In this document: in pieces, positions 44,116 through 53,192 of the stretch | How the letters are laid out: the number at the start of each line of letters is the position of its first letter | Numbering within the stretch: the first letter of the stretch is position 1 | Assembly: GCA_038237805.1 (NCBI GenBank) | Contig: JBBRYI010000011.1 | Location: forward strand, 1 to 64,000 | Length of the DNA: 64,000 nucleotides | Direction of reading: 5' to 3' | Source of the DNA: JBBQFI01 sp038237805 | GTDB taxonomy: Bacteria > Verrucomicrobiota > Verrucomicrobiia > Chthoniobacterales > UBA10450 | The notes under the pieces: generated by a model | Database searches by the model: none | Told to the model about the DNA's origin: nothing | The model's input: the letters and a program-made list of their open reading frames with translations, nothing else | Program-made: the position numbers and the translations under genes

Positions 44116-45207
44116 ATGAAAAAACAGCGCGTCTTACTTGGCATGAGCGGTGGAGTGGATTCCAGCGTCGCCGGTTATCTTTTGCGCGAGCAGGGATACG
44201 AGGTAGTCGGCGTGACGATGAAGGTTTGGCCACAGGACTGCATCTCGCGCGCGGAAGATAAATGCTGCGGCCCGCAAGCGGTGGCCGATGCGCGCAATGT
44301 CGCTCATTCGTTAGGCATTCCGCATTATGTGGTCGATGAAGCCGACCAGTTCGAGAAGCTCGTGATCGATTATTTCTCGAGCGAATATCAGGCGGGCCGG
44401 ACGCCGAATCCGTGCGTGATGTGTAATGAGAAGCTGAAGTTTGGCAATCTTTGGAACAAGGCGGAAGCGTTGGGCTGCGATTATATCGCGACCGGACATT
44501 ATGCGATCATCGAACACCATGATGATCGTGCGGTCCTGCGCAAAGGAGTCGATCCGCGCAAAGACCAATCGTATTTTCTTTTTAGTTTGCGGCAGCCGCA
44601 GTTGCGGCGCGCGTTGACTCCGCTCGGCGGAATGTCGAAGCCGGAGATTCGCGAGATCGCACGCTCGTTAGACTTGAAGGTCGCCGACAAAGCGGACAGC
44701 CAGGAGATTTGTTTCGTGCCGGGTAACGACTACAAGGCGTTCCTGCGTTCGCATCTGGACGAAAACGAATTTCATCCCGGTGCAATTTACGATTTGGCGG
44801 GAAATTTTCTCGGCGAACATGACGGAATTGAGTTGTTCACCGTCGGTCAGCGAAAGGGGTTGCCCGGCGGATCAGTGCAGCCGCGTTACGTTGTCGATAT
44901 CGATACGGCAACAAACCGCGTCATTGTTGGGAGTGCGGAGGATGTTGTTTCCGATGAATTTGAAATCGATCGCGTGAACTGGATTGCCGGGGCACCGGAG
45001 AGCACACTCGAGGCGACGGTGAAAATTCGTTACAGTCATCCGGGGACGGGAGCCACTGTTCGAATCTTACGTGATGACCGCGCGCAGGTGCAGCTGCATT
45101 CACCGCAAAAAGCGGTCACGCCGGGTCAGGCGGCGGTAATTTACAATGATGATGTTGTGCTTGGCGGCGGCTGGATTTGCCGACGCGCGGCGCTTGTTCC
45201 GGCCTAA
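44116..45207 (+). CDS. mnmA: tRNA-specific 2-thiouridylase MnmA
   Basis: 363 residues from ATG 44116 (a TTG 18 nt upstream is possible). 'LGMSGGVDSSVAGYLL' is the PP-loop, and the two catalytic cysteines are in 'TPNPCVMCNEKLKFG' and 'ADSQEICFVPGND'. It thiolates U34 of Lys, Glu and Gln tRNAs. The stop TAA lies in a GCCTAACGA word, and cutA starts 4 nt later, so the two are coupled. Confidence 0.95.
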   Translation: MKKQRVLLGMSGGVDSSVAGYLLREQGYEVVGVTMKVWPQDCISRAEDKCCGPQAVADARNVAHSLGIPHYVVDEADQFEKLVIDYFSSEYQAGRTPNPCVMCNEKLKFGNLWNKAEALGCDYIATGHYAIIEHHDDRAVLRKGVDPRKDQSYFLFSLRQPQLRRALTPLGGMSKPEIREIARSLDLKVADKADSQEICFVPGNDYKAFLRSHLDENEFHPGAIYDLAGNFLGEHDGIELFTVGQRKGLPGGSVQPRYVVDIDTATNRVIVGSAEDVVSDEFEIDRVNWIAGAPESTLEATVKIRYSHPGTGATVRILRDDRAQVQLHSPQKAVTPGQAAVIYNDDVVLGGGWICRRAALVPA

Positions 45208-45210
45208 CGA

Positions 45211-45528
45211 ATGGATATTCTGCTCGTTCTGAGCACATTTCCCGATCGCGGCACCGCGCAACGGATCGGAGAAGAATTAGTCAACGGCCGCTTTGCCGCC
45301 TGTGCCAATGTCGCGTCCGCCGTTGATTCCATCTATCGATGGAAGGGCGAAGTAGAAACAGCAAGTGAAGTCCTCGTCTTTTTCAAAACGACAGCCGCGC
45401 GTTTCCTTGCGTTCCAGGAAAAATTGAAATCGCTCCATCCGTATCAAACGCCGGAGATCATTTCGTTTCGTATCGGGGAAGGCTCGCCGGAATATCTGCG
45501 CTGGGTCGCAGAGAATTGCGGAAATTAG
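45211..45528 (+). CDS. cutA: CutA-family trimeric protein
   Basis: 105 residues, a normal CutA1. 'LVLSTFPDRGTAQRIGEELV' and 'FAACANVASAVDSIYRWKGEVE' are the family blocks, and 'HPYQTPEI' follows, completing the CutA fold. The protein is linked to divalent-cation tolerance in E. coli, but the mechanism is unclear. Confidence 0.95.
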   Translation: MDILLVLSTFPDRGTAQRIGEELVNGRFAACANVASAVDSIYRWKGEVETASEVLVFFKTTAARFLAFQEKLKSLHPYQTPEIISFRIGEGSPEYLRWVAENCGN

Positions 45529-45570
45529 ACCCGCGCTTGATTTGTACGCCGCGCGTTTTATATGCGCTGA

Positions 45571-46947
45571 ATGAATTCTCTTCGTCTTTTGCGAGCCTTC
45601 TTCGCGTTATTCTTTTCTATCGCGACAATTTCTTTCGCCGCCGATAACGTCATTGCGCTCAAAGCCGCGCGTCTTTTCGATGGTAAATCGAAGACGCTCA
45701 CGAGTAACGCGGTTGTGGTCGTGCAAGGAAACACGATTACCGATGTCGGCAGCAACGTGCAAATTCCCGCCGATGCGCAGGTGATCGACCTAGGCGACGC
45801 AACGTTGTCGCCCGGTTTCATCGATGCGCACACGCATCTCACACTTGATTATTCCGGTAACTACAATGAACGCCGCTTGAAGGAACTCGAACACAATGCT
45901 TCCGAAATGGCGTACGAATGCATCGCCTACGCGCGCGCAACGGTGGAAGCCGGCTTCACATCCGTGCGCGATGTCGGCAGCCGCGTTACAAACACGCACG
46001 AATTCCTCGACGTCGCGCTCCGCAACGCAATCGATCGCGGAATCTTTGTGGGTCCGCGGATGCAGGTAGCGACACACGGAATCGGCGCAACCGGTGGACA
46101 TTTCGATGGGATGGGTGGATTTCGCGATATGCTTTTTGGACGCGAACCGGATTGGACGGATGGCATTGCCGATGGGCCGGAAGAGATTCGCAAATCTATT
46201 CGTTACGAGGTAAAAAACGGCGCGGACGTGATCAAAGCCGCGGTTTCAGGCGGCGTTCTTTCGCCCAAGGATGAAGTGGATGTGCCGCAGCTTACGCCCG
46301 CGGAAATGGCTGCGCTTGTTGATGAATCACACCGGCTTCGGAAAAAAGTTGCGGTGCATTGTCACGGTGATCAGGCAGGTCGCGACGCCATTGCAGCGGG
46401 CGTCGACTCGATTGAGCACGGCTCTTTTTTGAAACCGGAAACGCTGAACTTGATGAAGAGTAAAGGAACTTATCTGACGCCGACACTGTTGGCATCGGAA
46501 TACATTATACCTCGTTTGAAAAATTATCCTGTCGCAGTGCAGAAGAAAGCGCAGGCAGCGACGGATGCGCGTTCGGAGATGTTTCGGAATGCGGTGAAGA
46601 TGGGTGTGAAAATTTCGTTCGGCACAGACGCCGCGGTTTTTCCGCACGGACAAAATGCGAAGGAATTTGCCTTAATGACAGGGCTCGGAATGGCGCCGAT
46701 TGATGCGTTACGCTCTGCTACTTCGGTCGACGCGGACTTGTTAGGCGTTGCGCAAAAACTCGGCACGCTGGAAAAGGGAAAGCTTGCCGACGTTATCGCA
46801 ATGCCCGGCGATCCTACGCAGGACATTACCGCGACGGAACGGGTATCGTTCGTGATGAAGGACGGCAAGATCATCCGCAATGGTCCAGCGACTCCGCCTC
46901 CAACCGCTTCCGTCGACATGGTGGGCGAACTTTCAGCGCTGGAGTAG
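45571..46947 (+). CDS. Secreted metal-dependent amidohydrolase
   Basis: 458 residues with a signal peptide ending near Ile-Ser-Phe-Ala-Ala. The amidohydrolase metal sites are present: His-Thr-His in 'GFIDAHTHLTLDYSG', the Lys in 'GADVIKAAVSGGV', 'VAVHCHGDQAGRDAI' and the Asp in 'ISFGTDAAVFPHG'. The ending 'GTLEKGKLADVIAMPGDP' is typical of Amidohydro_1 enzymes such as Xaa-Pro dipeptidase-like or imidazolonepropionase-like proteins. The substrate is unknown. It is periplasmic or secreted and stands alone. Confidence 0.9.
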   Translation: MNSLRLLRAFFALFFSIATISFAADNVIALKAARLFDGKSKTLTSNAVVVVQGNTITDVGSNVQIPADAQVIDLGDATLSPGFIDAHTHLTLDYSGNYNERRLKELEHNASEMAYECIAYARATVEAGFTSVRDVGSRVTNTHEFLDVALRNAIDRGIFVGPRMQVATHGIGATGGHFDGMGGFRDMLFGREPDWTDGIADGPEEIRKSIRYEVKNGADVIKAAVSGGVLSPKDEVDVPQLTPAEMAALVDESHRLRKKVAVHCHGDQAGRDAIAAGVDSIEHGSFLKPETLNLMKSKGTYLTPTLLASEYIIPRLKNYPVAVQKKAQAATDARSEMFRNAVKMGVKISFGTDAAVFPHGQNAKEFALMTGLGMAPIDALRSATSVDADLLGVAQKLGTLEKGKLADVIAMPGDPTQDITATERVSFVMKDGKIIRNGPATPPPTASVDMVGELSALE

Positions 46948-46968
46948 GCTGCGACACCGGACGTTCGT

Positions 46969-46998
46969 GAGGTCCTTCGCTTGCGCTCAGGATGACCC
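46969..46998. repeat. Dispersed palindromic repeat, family A (single arm)
   Basis: GAGGTCCTTCGCTTGCGCTC then AGGATGACC, the complement-type arm of 40274-40357. It sits between the amidohydrolase gene and rplA. Confidence 0.6.
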
Positions 46999-47094
46999 CA
47001 CGGGCAGCGTTACTGCACGGAACGCGTTTCCTTCATGGTGTAAGAGGGCAGATCATAAAGAACACGACGAAGCAATAGCGTTCTAAACTTCTCT

Positions 47095-47144
47095 TTGACA
47101 GCGAAACGCTGTCATCTACTTTACGCGTCCGCTTCGATAAGCGG
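47095..47144 (+). promoter_or_regulatory. Candidate promoter and leader hairpin before rplA
   Basis: TTGACA at 47095-47100, with TACTTT at 47117-47122 (16-nt spacer) as a poor -10, and a short CCGCTT/AAGCGG hairpin at 47129-47144. This is a weak candidate for the start of the ribosomal-RNA polymerase operon. Confidence 0.3.
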
Positions 47145-47196
47145 GAAAGTTTAAATCAGGAGAGCTTCCCCTGGGCTCGTTGGAACTGAAATCATC

Positions 47197-47898
47197 ATGG
47201 CAAAAAATCGCAGCAAACGTTATCGCGCCGCCGCTGAGCAGGTGGACCGAGGAAAATCGTACAGCTTACCTGACGCGGTTTCTACTTTGAAAAAATTGCC
47301 GCCCCCAAAATTCGATCAAACGGTGACGGTCTCCTTTCGTCTCGGCGTTGATCCGAAGCAGTCCGATCAGATGGTGCGCGGAACCTGCCCGCTCCCACAC
47401 GGAAGCGGCAAACAGGTGCGCGTTCTTGTGTTCGCTGAAGGCAAGGCCGCGAAAGATGCGCGTGATGCCGGTGCGGAATTTGTCGGTTTCAAGGATATGA
47501 TCCAAAAGGTCCAGGAAGGCTTTCAGGATTTCGATGTCGCGGTTGCTACGCCTGCGGCGATGGCCGAAGTCCGCAAGCTGGGCAAGGTGCTCGGTCCGCG
47601 CGGATTGATGCCCAATCCGAAAACCGGCACGGTGACGGATGACACGGCGAAGGCAGTCGGTGAAGTGAAAGCAGGTCGAGTGGAATTCAAACTCGACAAG
47701 AACGGCAACGTCGCCGTCCCTGTCGGCAAATTTTCGTTTGCAGAAAACGCGCTCGTAGAAAACGGGACCGCTGTAATTGAGGCGGTGGTGCGTGCGCGTC
47801 CGGCCACAGCCAAAGGACGTTTCCTCGAAGGAATGACTTTGAGCGCGACCATGTCTCCCGGTCTGCATCTCGATCCGTCACCCTATCTCACCACTTAA
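47197..47898 (+). CDS. rplA: 50S ribosomal protein L1
   Basis: 233 residues, normal for L1. 'SKRYRAAAEQVDRGKSYSL' is the N-terminus, 'FDQTVTVSFRLGVDPKQSDQ' follows, and 'KLGKVLGPRGLMPNPKTGTV' with 'GRVEFKLDKNGNVAVPVGK' are the L1 blocks. L1 binds 23S rRNA and can repress its own operon. The usual partner rplK is not upstream here; a non-ribosomal gene and a repeat precede it. It starts the rplAJL-rpoBC run. Confidence 0.97.
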   Translation: MAKNRSKRYRAAAEQVDRGKSYSLPDAVSTLKKLPPPKFDQTVTVSFRLGVDPKQSDQMVRGTCPLPHGSGKQVRVLVFAEGKAAKDARDAGAEFVGFKDMIQKVQEGFQDFDVAVATPAAMAEVRKLGKVLGPRGLMPNPKTGTVTDDTAKAVGEVKAGRVEFKLDKNGNVAVPVGKFSFAENALVENGTAVIEAVVRARPATAKGRFLEGMTLSATMSPGLHLDPSPYLTT

Positions 47899-47903
47899 AT
47901 TTT

Positions 47904-48578
47904 ATGAGACCCGAAAAAGCGAACATTGTTTCCGATCTTTCCGCGAAGCTAAAAGATTCGCTGTTCGTTCTTGTGACTGATTATCAACGGATGAAGGTGG
48001 ATCAGTTCAGCGAACTGAGGAATCGCCTCGCGCCTGCGGGAGCAGAAGTGCATGTGATCAAGAACAGCTTTTTGAAACGTGCGATTGCGGACTCCGGACT
48101 TCCCGATGTCGGTAATACCCTAACGGGTCAGACTGCAATCGTCACCGGCGCAAAAGACGTTGCGCCTGTGGCAAAAATTTTGAAGGCGTTCGCCGCGGAA
48201 TTCAAAATCGCGACGCTGAAAATTGGAATCGTCGATCGCGCGATTTTGCCGAGGAAAGACGTGGAGACGATGGCTGATCTTCCATCGCGTGAGGTGCTCC
48301 TGGCGCAATTGCTCGGGTTGTTACTTGCGCCCGCGACGCGTTTGGTAAGAGTTTTGAATGAACCCGGCTCCGCGTTCGCGAGATTGTTGAACGCAAGGGC
48401 GAGCAAGATGCCTTCGCCAGAGCCGGCGCAAATGGAAACGCCGGCGCCGGAAGCAAAGGAAGTTCCAGTCGAAGCTGCCGCGTCTCAGGAATCGCCGGTC
48501 GCTGAAGCAAACGTGGAAACGCCGGCGGCCGAACCGAAGAAAGAAGAACCGCCCGCGGCGTCGGAGGCAAGCGCATAA
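47904..48578 (+). CDS. rplJ: 50S ribosomal protein L10 with long C-terminal extension
   Basis: 224 residues. The first ~170 residues are L10, starting Met-Arg-Pro-Glu-Lys and containing 'LVTDYQRMKVDQFSELRN' and 'HVIKNSFLKRAI'. The C-terminal helix that holds L7/L12 dimers is present (…LARLLNARAS…), but it is followed by ~55 residues rich in Ala, Pro and Glu (e.g. 'PAAEPKKEEPPAASEASA'). The tail is longer than usual and disordered by composition. The gene begins 5 nt after rplA. Confidence 0.95.
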   Translation: MRPEKANIVSDLSAKLKDSLFVLVTDYQRMKVDQFSELRNRLAPAGAEVHVIKNSFLKRAIADSGLPDVGNTLTGQTAIVTGAKDVAPVAKILKAFAAEFKIATLKIGIVDRAILPRKDVETMADLPSREVLLAQLLGLLLAPATRLVRVLNEPGSAFARLLNARASKMPSPEPAQMETPAPEAKEVPVEAAASQESPVAEANVETPAAEPKKEEPPAASEASA

Positions 48579-48695
48579 GAATTTTCGCGACGCCGCGATG
48601 GTGTTGCGAGCAACAAAACAGAAAATTAACCGGATCGACGGCTGTCGATCTTAATTGTGCGGAAGCTTTCGCGCGCGGCAATTGGAGAAAATAAA

Positions 48696-49082
48696 ATGGC
48701 AGATACAAATGCAATCGTGGAGCAACTCAGCGGATTAACCGTTCTCGAGATTGCTGGTTTGGTAAAAGAACTCGAGGAGAAGTGGGGCGTGAGCGCCGCT
48801 GCTCCAGTGGCGATGGCCGCTCCGGCCGCAGGTGGTGGTGCAGCAGCTGCGCCCGCCGCCGAAGAAAAGACCACCTTTGAAGTTATTCTTAAAGAAATGG
48901 GCGCAAACAAGATTGGCGTGATCAAGGAAGTTCGCGCCGCAGTGCCTGGTCTTGGCTTGGCTGAAGCCAAAGCGCTTGTCGAAGGTGCGCCCAAGACAAT
49001 CAAGGAAGGCGTGACGAAGCAAGAAGCCGAAGAGATCAAGAAGAAGGTCGAGGCGGCCGGCGCAAAGGTGGAAATCAAGTAG
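48696..49082 (+). CDS. rplL: 50S ribosomal protein L7/L12
   Basis: 128 residues from the ATG at 48696, with a GGAGA 9 nt upstream. The N-terminal helix pair (…LSGLTVLEIAGLVKELEEK…), an Ala/Gly-rich hinge, and the C-terminal factor-binding domain 'KIGVIKEVRAAVPGLGLAEA' are all normal. The open frame extends 39 nt upstream without L7/L12 homology. It forms the ribosomal stalk with L10. Confidence 0.97.
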   Translation: MADTNAIVEQLSGLTVLEIAGLVKELEEKWGVSAAAPVAMAAPAAGGGAAAAPAAEEKTTFEVILKEMGANKIGVIKEVRAAVPGLGLAEAKALVEGAPKTIKEGVTKQEAEEIKKKVEAAGAKVEIK

Positions 49083-49099
49083 CGCGAAAATTTTCAGCA

Positions 49100-49133
49100 G
49101 CGAGCGGCGCGCAGAAAAAACTTGCGCGCTCGC
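49100..49133 (+). terminator. Candidate stem-loop after rplL
   Basis: GCGAG with CGCGCA pairs with TGCGCG and CTCGC (bulge CG), and an A-rich loop. No T-run follows, so it may be an attenuator or processing hairpin between the ribosomal genes and rpoB. The remaining ~230 nt up to rpoB show no gene; a TTGACA at 49237-49242 is a possible -35 without a good -10. Confidence 0.3.
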
Positions 49134-49366
49134 GCCCTGTGTGGCAAAAGCTCTTTTCGTTAAAGATAGGAATTATTTTTAACCCGGCGCACGACGGAAT
49201 AGTAAACAGGCCAGGCAACAAAACGGTGAGGTCGATTTGACAGACCGCCGATTTGCTGCCATTTTTGCGCTCTTCGCCTTCGGGAAATGCCGTAACCATT
49301 AACCGCCCGAACTTCGCGGCTTTGTCTCTTTGACACCCGTAGAAGTTTTGTCGTTGAGATCCAACT

Positions 49367-52300
49367 ATGTCAGAACGCATTGAATTCGGAACTATTAAAG
49401 AGGGGATCGAGCCCCCAAACCTGATCGAGGTTCAACTTAATTCTTACGTTGAATTTCTGCAGAAGAACGTGCCTTTCGCAAAACGGAAGAATTCCGGATT
49501 GCAGGCTGTGTTCAAGGAAGTGTTCCCGATTGAAAGCTACGACGAAAAGGCAGTCCTTGATTTCAGCCACTACGAAATCGGTGAGCCGAAACTAACTTCC
49601 CTCGAAGCACAACGCGAAGGGCAAACCTTCAGCGCGCCACTTCACGTTACTTTTCAGCTGCGCGAAGAAAAGGGCGTTAAAGAGGAAAAAGTTTACATGG
49701 GCGAGATCCCGCTCATGACTCCGCAGGGAACTTTCGTCGTCAATGGCGCAGAGCGCGTCGTCGTGAGCCAACTGCATCGTTCGCCCGGCATCGCGTTCGA
49801 ATCGAGCATCCACCTGAACGGCAAGGTCCTTTACAGCTTCCGCATCATTCCGGATCGCGGTTCCTGGATCGAAGTGCAATTCGACACGAGCGACCTGCTT
49901 TACATCTACCTCGACCGCCGCAAACGCCGCCGGAAATTTCTCGCCACTACTTTTCTTCGGGCGCTTGGATATGGCTCCGACGAAGAAGTCATCAAACTGT
50001 TTTATAACATCGAGACATTGAAGTTGAGCGAGAAGGTCGGCGAAGAAGAACTCGCAACGAAAGTGCTGACGGCAGAAGTTCGCGATGGCGAAACGACTAT
50101 TGCGCGCGCCTTTGAACCACTTACAGCTGCGACCGTTCGTCAGATCATGGGCCTCGGCATCAAAGAGGTAAAGGTGATCGACATTTCGCATGACGATACG
50201 GTGGTGAAAGCATTGAAGAAAGATCCAGCCCACGATCAGGAGGAAGCGCTCAAAGATATTTATCGAAAATTGCGTCCGGGCGATCCACCGACGGTGGCGA
50301 ATGCGCGAGCGCTATTGAAGCGACTTTTCTTCGACCCAAAAAAATATGATCTCGGTCGCGTTGGCCGTTACAAGCTGAATCAGAAGTTGGGAATCGACGT
50401 CGATCTGACGGAGCGAATTCTCACTGACAAAGATTTCATCGCGGCGATCAAATATCTGATCAGTCTGCGCCGGGGCGAGGGAACGCTTGATGACATCGAT
50501 CATCTTGGTAGTCGTCGCGTCCGAACGGTTGGCGAACTGCTGGCGAATCAATGCCGCGTTGGCCTTGCTCGCACAGAGCGTCTCGTGAAAGAGCGCATGA
50601 CGTTGTTCGACATCAACGTCGACGGCATGACGCCGCAAAAATTGATTAACCCGAAAGCGTTGAGTGCAGTGATTCGCGATTTCTTTGGGCGCTCGCAGTT
50701 GTCCCAATTCATGGATCAGACAAATCCGCTCGCGGAATTGACGCACAAGCGCCGTCTGTCAGCGCTAGGGCCTGGCGGTTTAAGCCGCGATCGCGCGGGA
50801 TTTGAAGTGCGCGACGTTCATCCATCGCATTACGGACGTATTTGCCCCATTGAAACACCGGAAGGACCCAACATCGGCCTCATCAGTTCGATGAGTACCT
50901 TTGCGCGGATCAATGAGTTTGGATTCATCGAAACTCCGTATCGGAAAGTGGAGAAGGGCCGCGTCAGCGATCAAGTTGATTATCTAACTGGGGATCGCGA
51001 GGAAAATTTCCTCGTCGCTCAGGCGAACGCGCCCATTGATGGTCGCGGGCATTTCACCGGCGAAAAAGTTTCCGTTCGTTATCGCGGTGACTTTTTGGAA
51101 GTGGAACCATCGAAGGTTCATTACATGGACGTTTCGCCGAAGCAGCTCGTTTCGGTCGCAGCGGGATTAATCCCATTTCTCGAACATGACGACGCCAATC
51201 GCGCGCTCATGGGTTCGAACATGCAACGTCAGGGCGTGCCGCTGATTGTTTCGGAGGCGCCGCTCGTCGGAACCGGTTTGGAAGGAAAAGTCGCGCGCGA
51301 TTCCCACGCAGTGGTGATTGCTACTGAAAGCGGCAAGGTTGCGTCGGTCACAGCCGATCAAATCGTTATCACCAAAGACGGGCATATGCCCGAAGGCCGC
51401 AAAAAATTAAAAACCGATCACGACGCCGGCATTCAGGTGTACGAACTGCGTAAATTCATGCGTTCGAATGCGGGCACATGCGTGAACCAAAAGCCGATCG
51501 TTCACCAAGGACAACACGTGAAGAAGGGCCAAGTCGTCGCTGACGGGCCAAACACAGATCAGGGCGAACTCGCTCTCGGCCGGAACGTGCTCGTCGCGTT
51601 CATGCCGTGGAATGGCTACAATTTCGAAGACGCTATCATGATCTCGGAGAAGGTCGTGAAGGAGGACATTTACACCTCGATTCACATCGATGAGTTTGAG
51701 ATCGGCGCCCGCGACACGAAGCTTGGTCCGGAAGAAATTACGCGTGACATTCCCAATGTCAGCGAAGAAGCGCTGCGCAATCTTGGACCGGACGGTGTCA
51801 TCCGTGTGGGCGCGGAAGTGAAACCCGGCGACATTCTCGTTGGTAAAATCACGCCGAAGAGTGAGACCGAACTTGCGCCGGAAGAGCGCCTCTTGCGCGC
51901 GATCTTTGGTGAAAAAGCTGCCGACGTTAAGGACACGTCGCTGACTGTTCCATCGGGAACCTATGGCATCGTGATGGACGTGAAGGTTTCATCGCGCCGC
52001 GAAATCGCACGCGAAAAATTGACGCCGACAGAGACGAAGCGCCAGATCAAATCGATCGGCGAAGATCACAAGAAGAAGAAAGAAGAGCTCACGGAACAAC
52101 TGACGGATTCGCTCTCAAACATTCTTCTCGGCGAAAAGATTCCGCTCGATGTCGTGAACGCTGAAACCGGTGAGATCATCATTCCGGCGAATCGCAAAAT
52201 CACGAAGACGCTGCTGCGCAAGCTGGCGATGGTTTACGATCACATCGAGATCGATCCGAGCCCGATTCGCAACAAGATCCGGGAGATTATCGCTTCCTAC

Positions 52301-53164
52301 GAACATAAATTCGCGGAGCTCGAACTGGAGCGTGAGCGTTCGATGGATCGCGTCGAAAGCGGCGACGATATCGATCCGGGAATGATTAAACAGGTCAAAG
52401 TTTACATCGCGAGCAAACGCAAGTTGAGCGTGGGCGACAAAATGGCGGGACGTCACGGAAACAAAGGTGTCGTCGCGCGTATTGTGCCGGAAGAAGACAT
52501 GCCGTTTCTGGCGGATGGAACGCCGGTTGAGATCGTGCTCAATCCGTTAGGCGTGCCGAGCCGTATGAATGTCGGTCAGGTTTTGGAAACGCATCTCGGT
52601 GTCGCGGCAAAAGCGCTTGGGTTCAAAGTCGCAACACCTGTGTTCGACGGAATTTCAGAAAGTAAAATTCGCGAGTACTTGAAAGACGCGAAGAAGGTGG
52701 ATGGATTCACCTGGGTGCAGGAGAATGGTAAATCGCGATTGTTCGACGGACGCACGGGCGATCCTTTCGATCAGGAAGTGGTCGTCGGCTACATCTACAT
52801 GATGAAGCTGGGGCACTTGGTCGCGGACAAAATCCACGCGCGCGCGGTTGGTCCTTACTCGTTAGTCACGCAACAACCTCTCGGCGGTAAGGCGCAATAC
52901 GGTGGCCAACGTTTCGGGGAAATGGAAGTGTGGGCGCTGGAAGCGTACGGCGCGGCTTACACCTTGCAGGAATTGCTGACGGTGAAGTCGGATGACGTGC
53001 AGGGACGCACGCGCATCTACGAGTCCATCGTAAAGGGCGACAATTCGCTCGAAGCGGGCACACCTGAATCTTTCAATGTTTTGATCAAGGAAATGCAGTC
53101 GTTAGGCCTCGACGTTAAAGTCGGCGGCCAGGCGCCGAGCAGTTTCCTGGAGAACGTGGCGTAA
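49367..53164 (+). CDS. rpoB: RNA polymerase beta subunit
   Basis: 1265 residues. The rifampicin-pocket region 'QLSQFMDQTNPLAELTHKRR' (about 448-467) and 'LGPGGLSRDRAGFEVRDVHP' are intact and of the sensitive, wild-type pattern. 'HYGRICPIETPEGPNIGLI' and the C-terminal 'GDKMAGRHGNKGVVARI' and 'GGQRFGEMEVWALEAYGAA' complete the catalytic parts. It is followed by rpoC after 28 nt. One TCGTTAGGC word is in its last codons. Confidence 0.98.
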   Translation: MSERIEFGTIKEGIEPPNLIEVQLNSYVEFLQKNVPFAKRKNSGLQAVFKEVFPIESYDEKAVLDFSHYEIGEPKLTSLEAQREGQTFSAPLHVTFQLREEKGVKEEKVYMGEIPLMTPQGTFVVNGAERVVVSQLHRSPGIAFESSIHLNGKVLYSFRIIPDRGSWIEVQFDTSDLLYIYLDRRKRRRKFLATTFLRALGYGSDEEVIKLFYNIETLKLSEKVGEEELATKVLTAEVRDGETTIARAFEPLTAATVRQIMGLGIKEVKVIDISHDDTVVKALKKDPAHDQEEALKDIYRKLRPGDPPTVANARALLKRLFFDPKKYDLGRVGRYKLNQKLGIDVDLTERILTDKDFIAAIKYLISLRRGEGTLDDIDHLGSRRVRTVGELLANQCRVGLARTERLVKERMTLFDINVDGMTPQKLINPKALSAVIRDFFGRSQLSQFMDQTNPLAELTHKRRLSALGPGGLSRDRAGFEVRDVHPSHYGRICPIETPEGPNIGLISSMSTFARINEFGFIETPYRKVEKGRVSDQVDYLTGDREENFLVAQANAPIDGRGHFTGEKVSVRYRGDFLEVEPSKVHYMDVSPKQLVSVAAGLIPFLEHDDANRALMGSNMQRQGVPLIVSEAPLVGTGLEGKVARDSHAVVIATESGKVASVTADQIVITKDGHMPEGRKKLKTDHDAGIQVYELRKFMRSNAGTCVNQKPIVHQGQHVKKGQVVADGPNTDQGELALGRNVLVAFMPWNGYNFEDAIMISEKVVKEDIYTSIHIDEFEIGARDTKLGPEEITRDIPNVSEEALRNLGPDGVIRVGAEVKPGDILVGKITPKSETELAPEERLLRAIFGEKAADVKDTSLTVPSGTYGIVMDVKVSSRREIAREKLTPTETKRQIKSIGEDHKKKKEELTEQLTDSLSNILLGEKIPLDVVNAETGEIIIPANRKITKTLLRKLAMVYDHIEIDPSPIRNKIREIIASYEHKFAELELERERSMDRVESGDDIDPGMIKQVKVYIASKRKLSVGDKMAGRHGNKGVVARIVPEEDMPFLADGTPVEIVLNPLGVPSRMNVGQVLETHLGVAAKALGFKVATPVFDGISESKIREYLKDAKKVDGFTWVQENGKSRLFDGRTGDPFDQEVVVGYIYMMKLGHLVADKIHARAVGPYSLVTQQPLGGKAQYGGQRFGEMEVWALEAYGAAYTLQELLTVKSDDVQGRTRIYESIVKGDNSLEAGTPESFNVLIKEMQSLGLDVKVGGQAPSSFLENVA

Positions 53165-53192
53165 TTTTTAACAATTCAACTTTTCTAAAATA

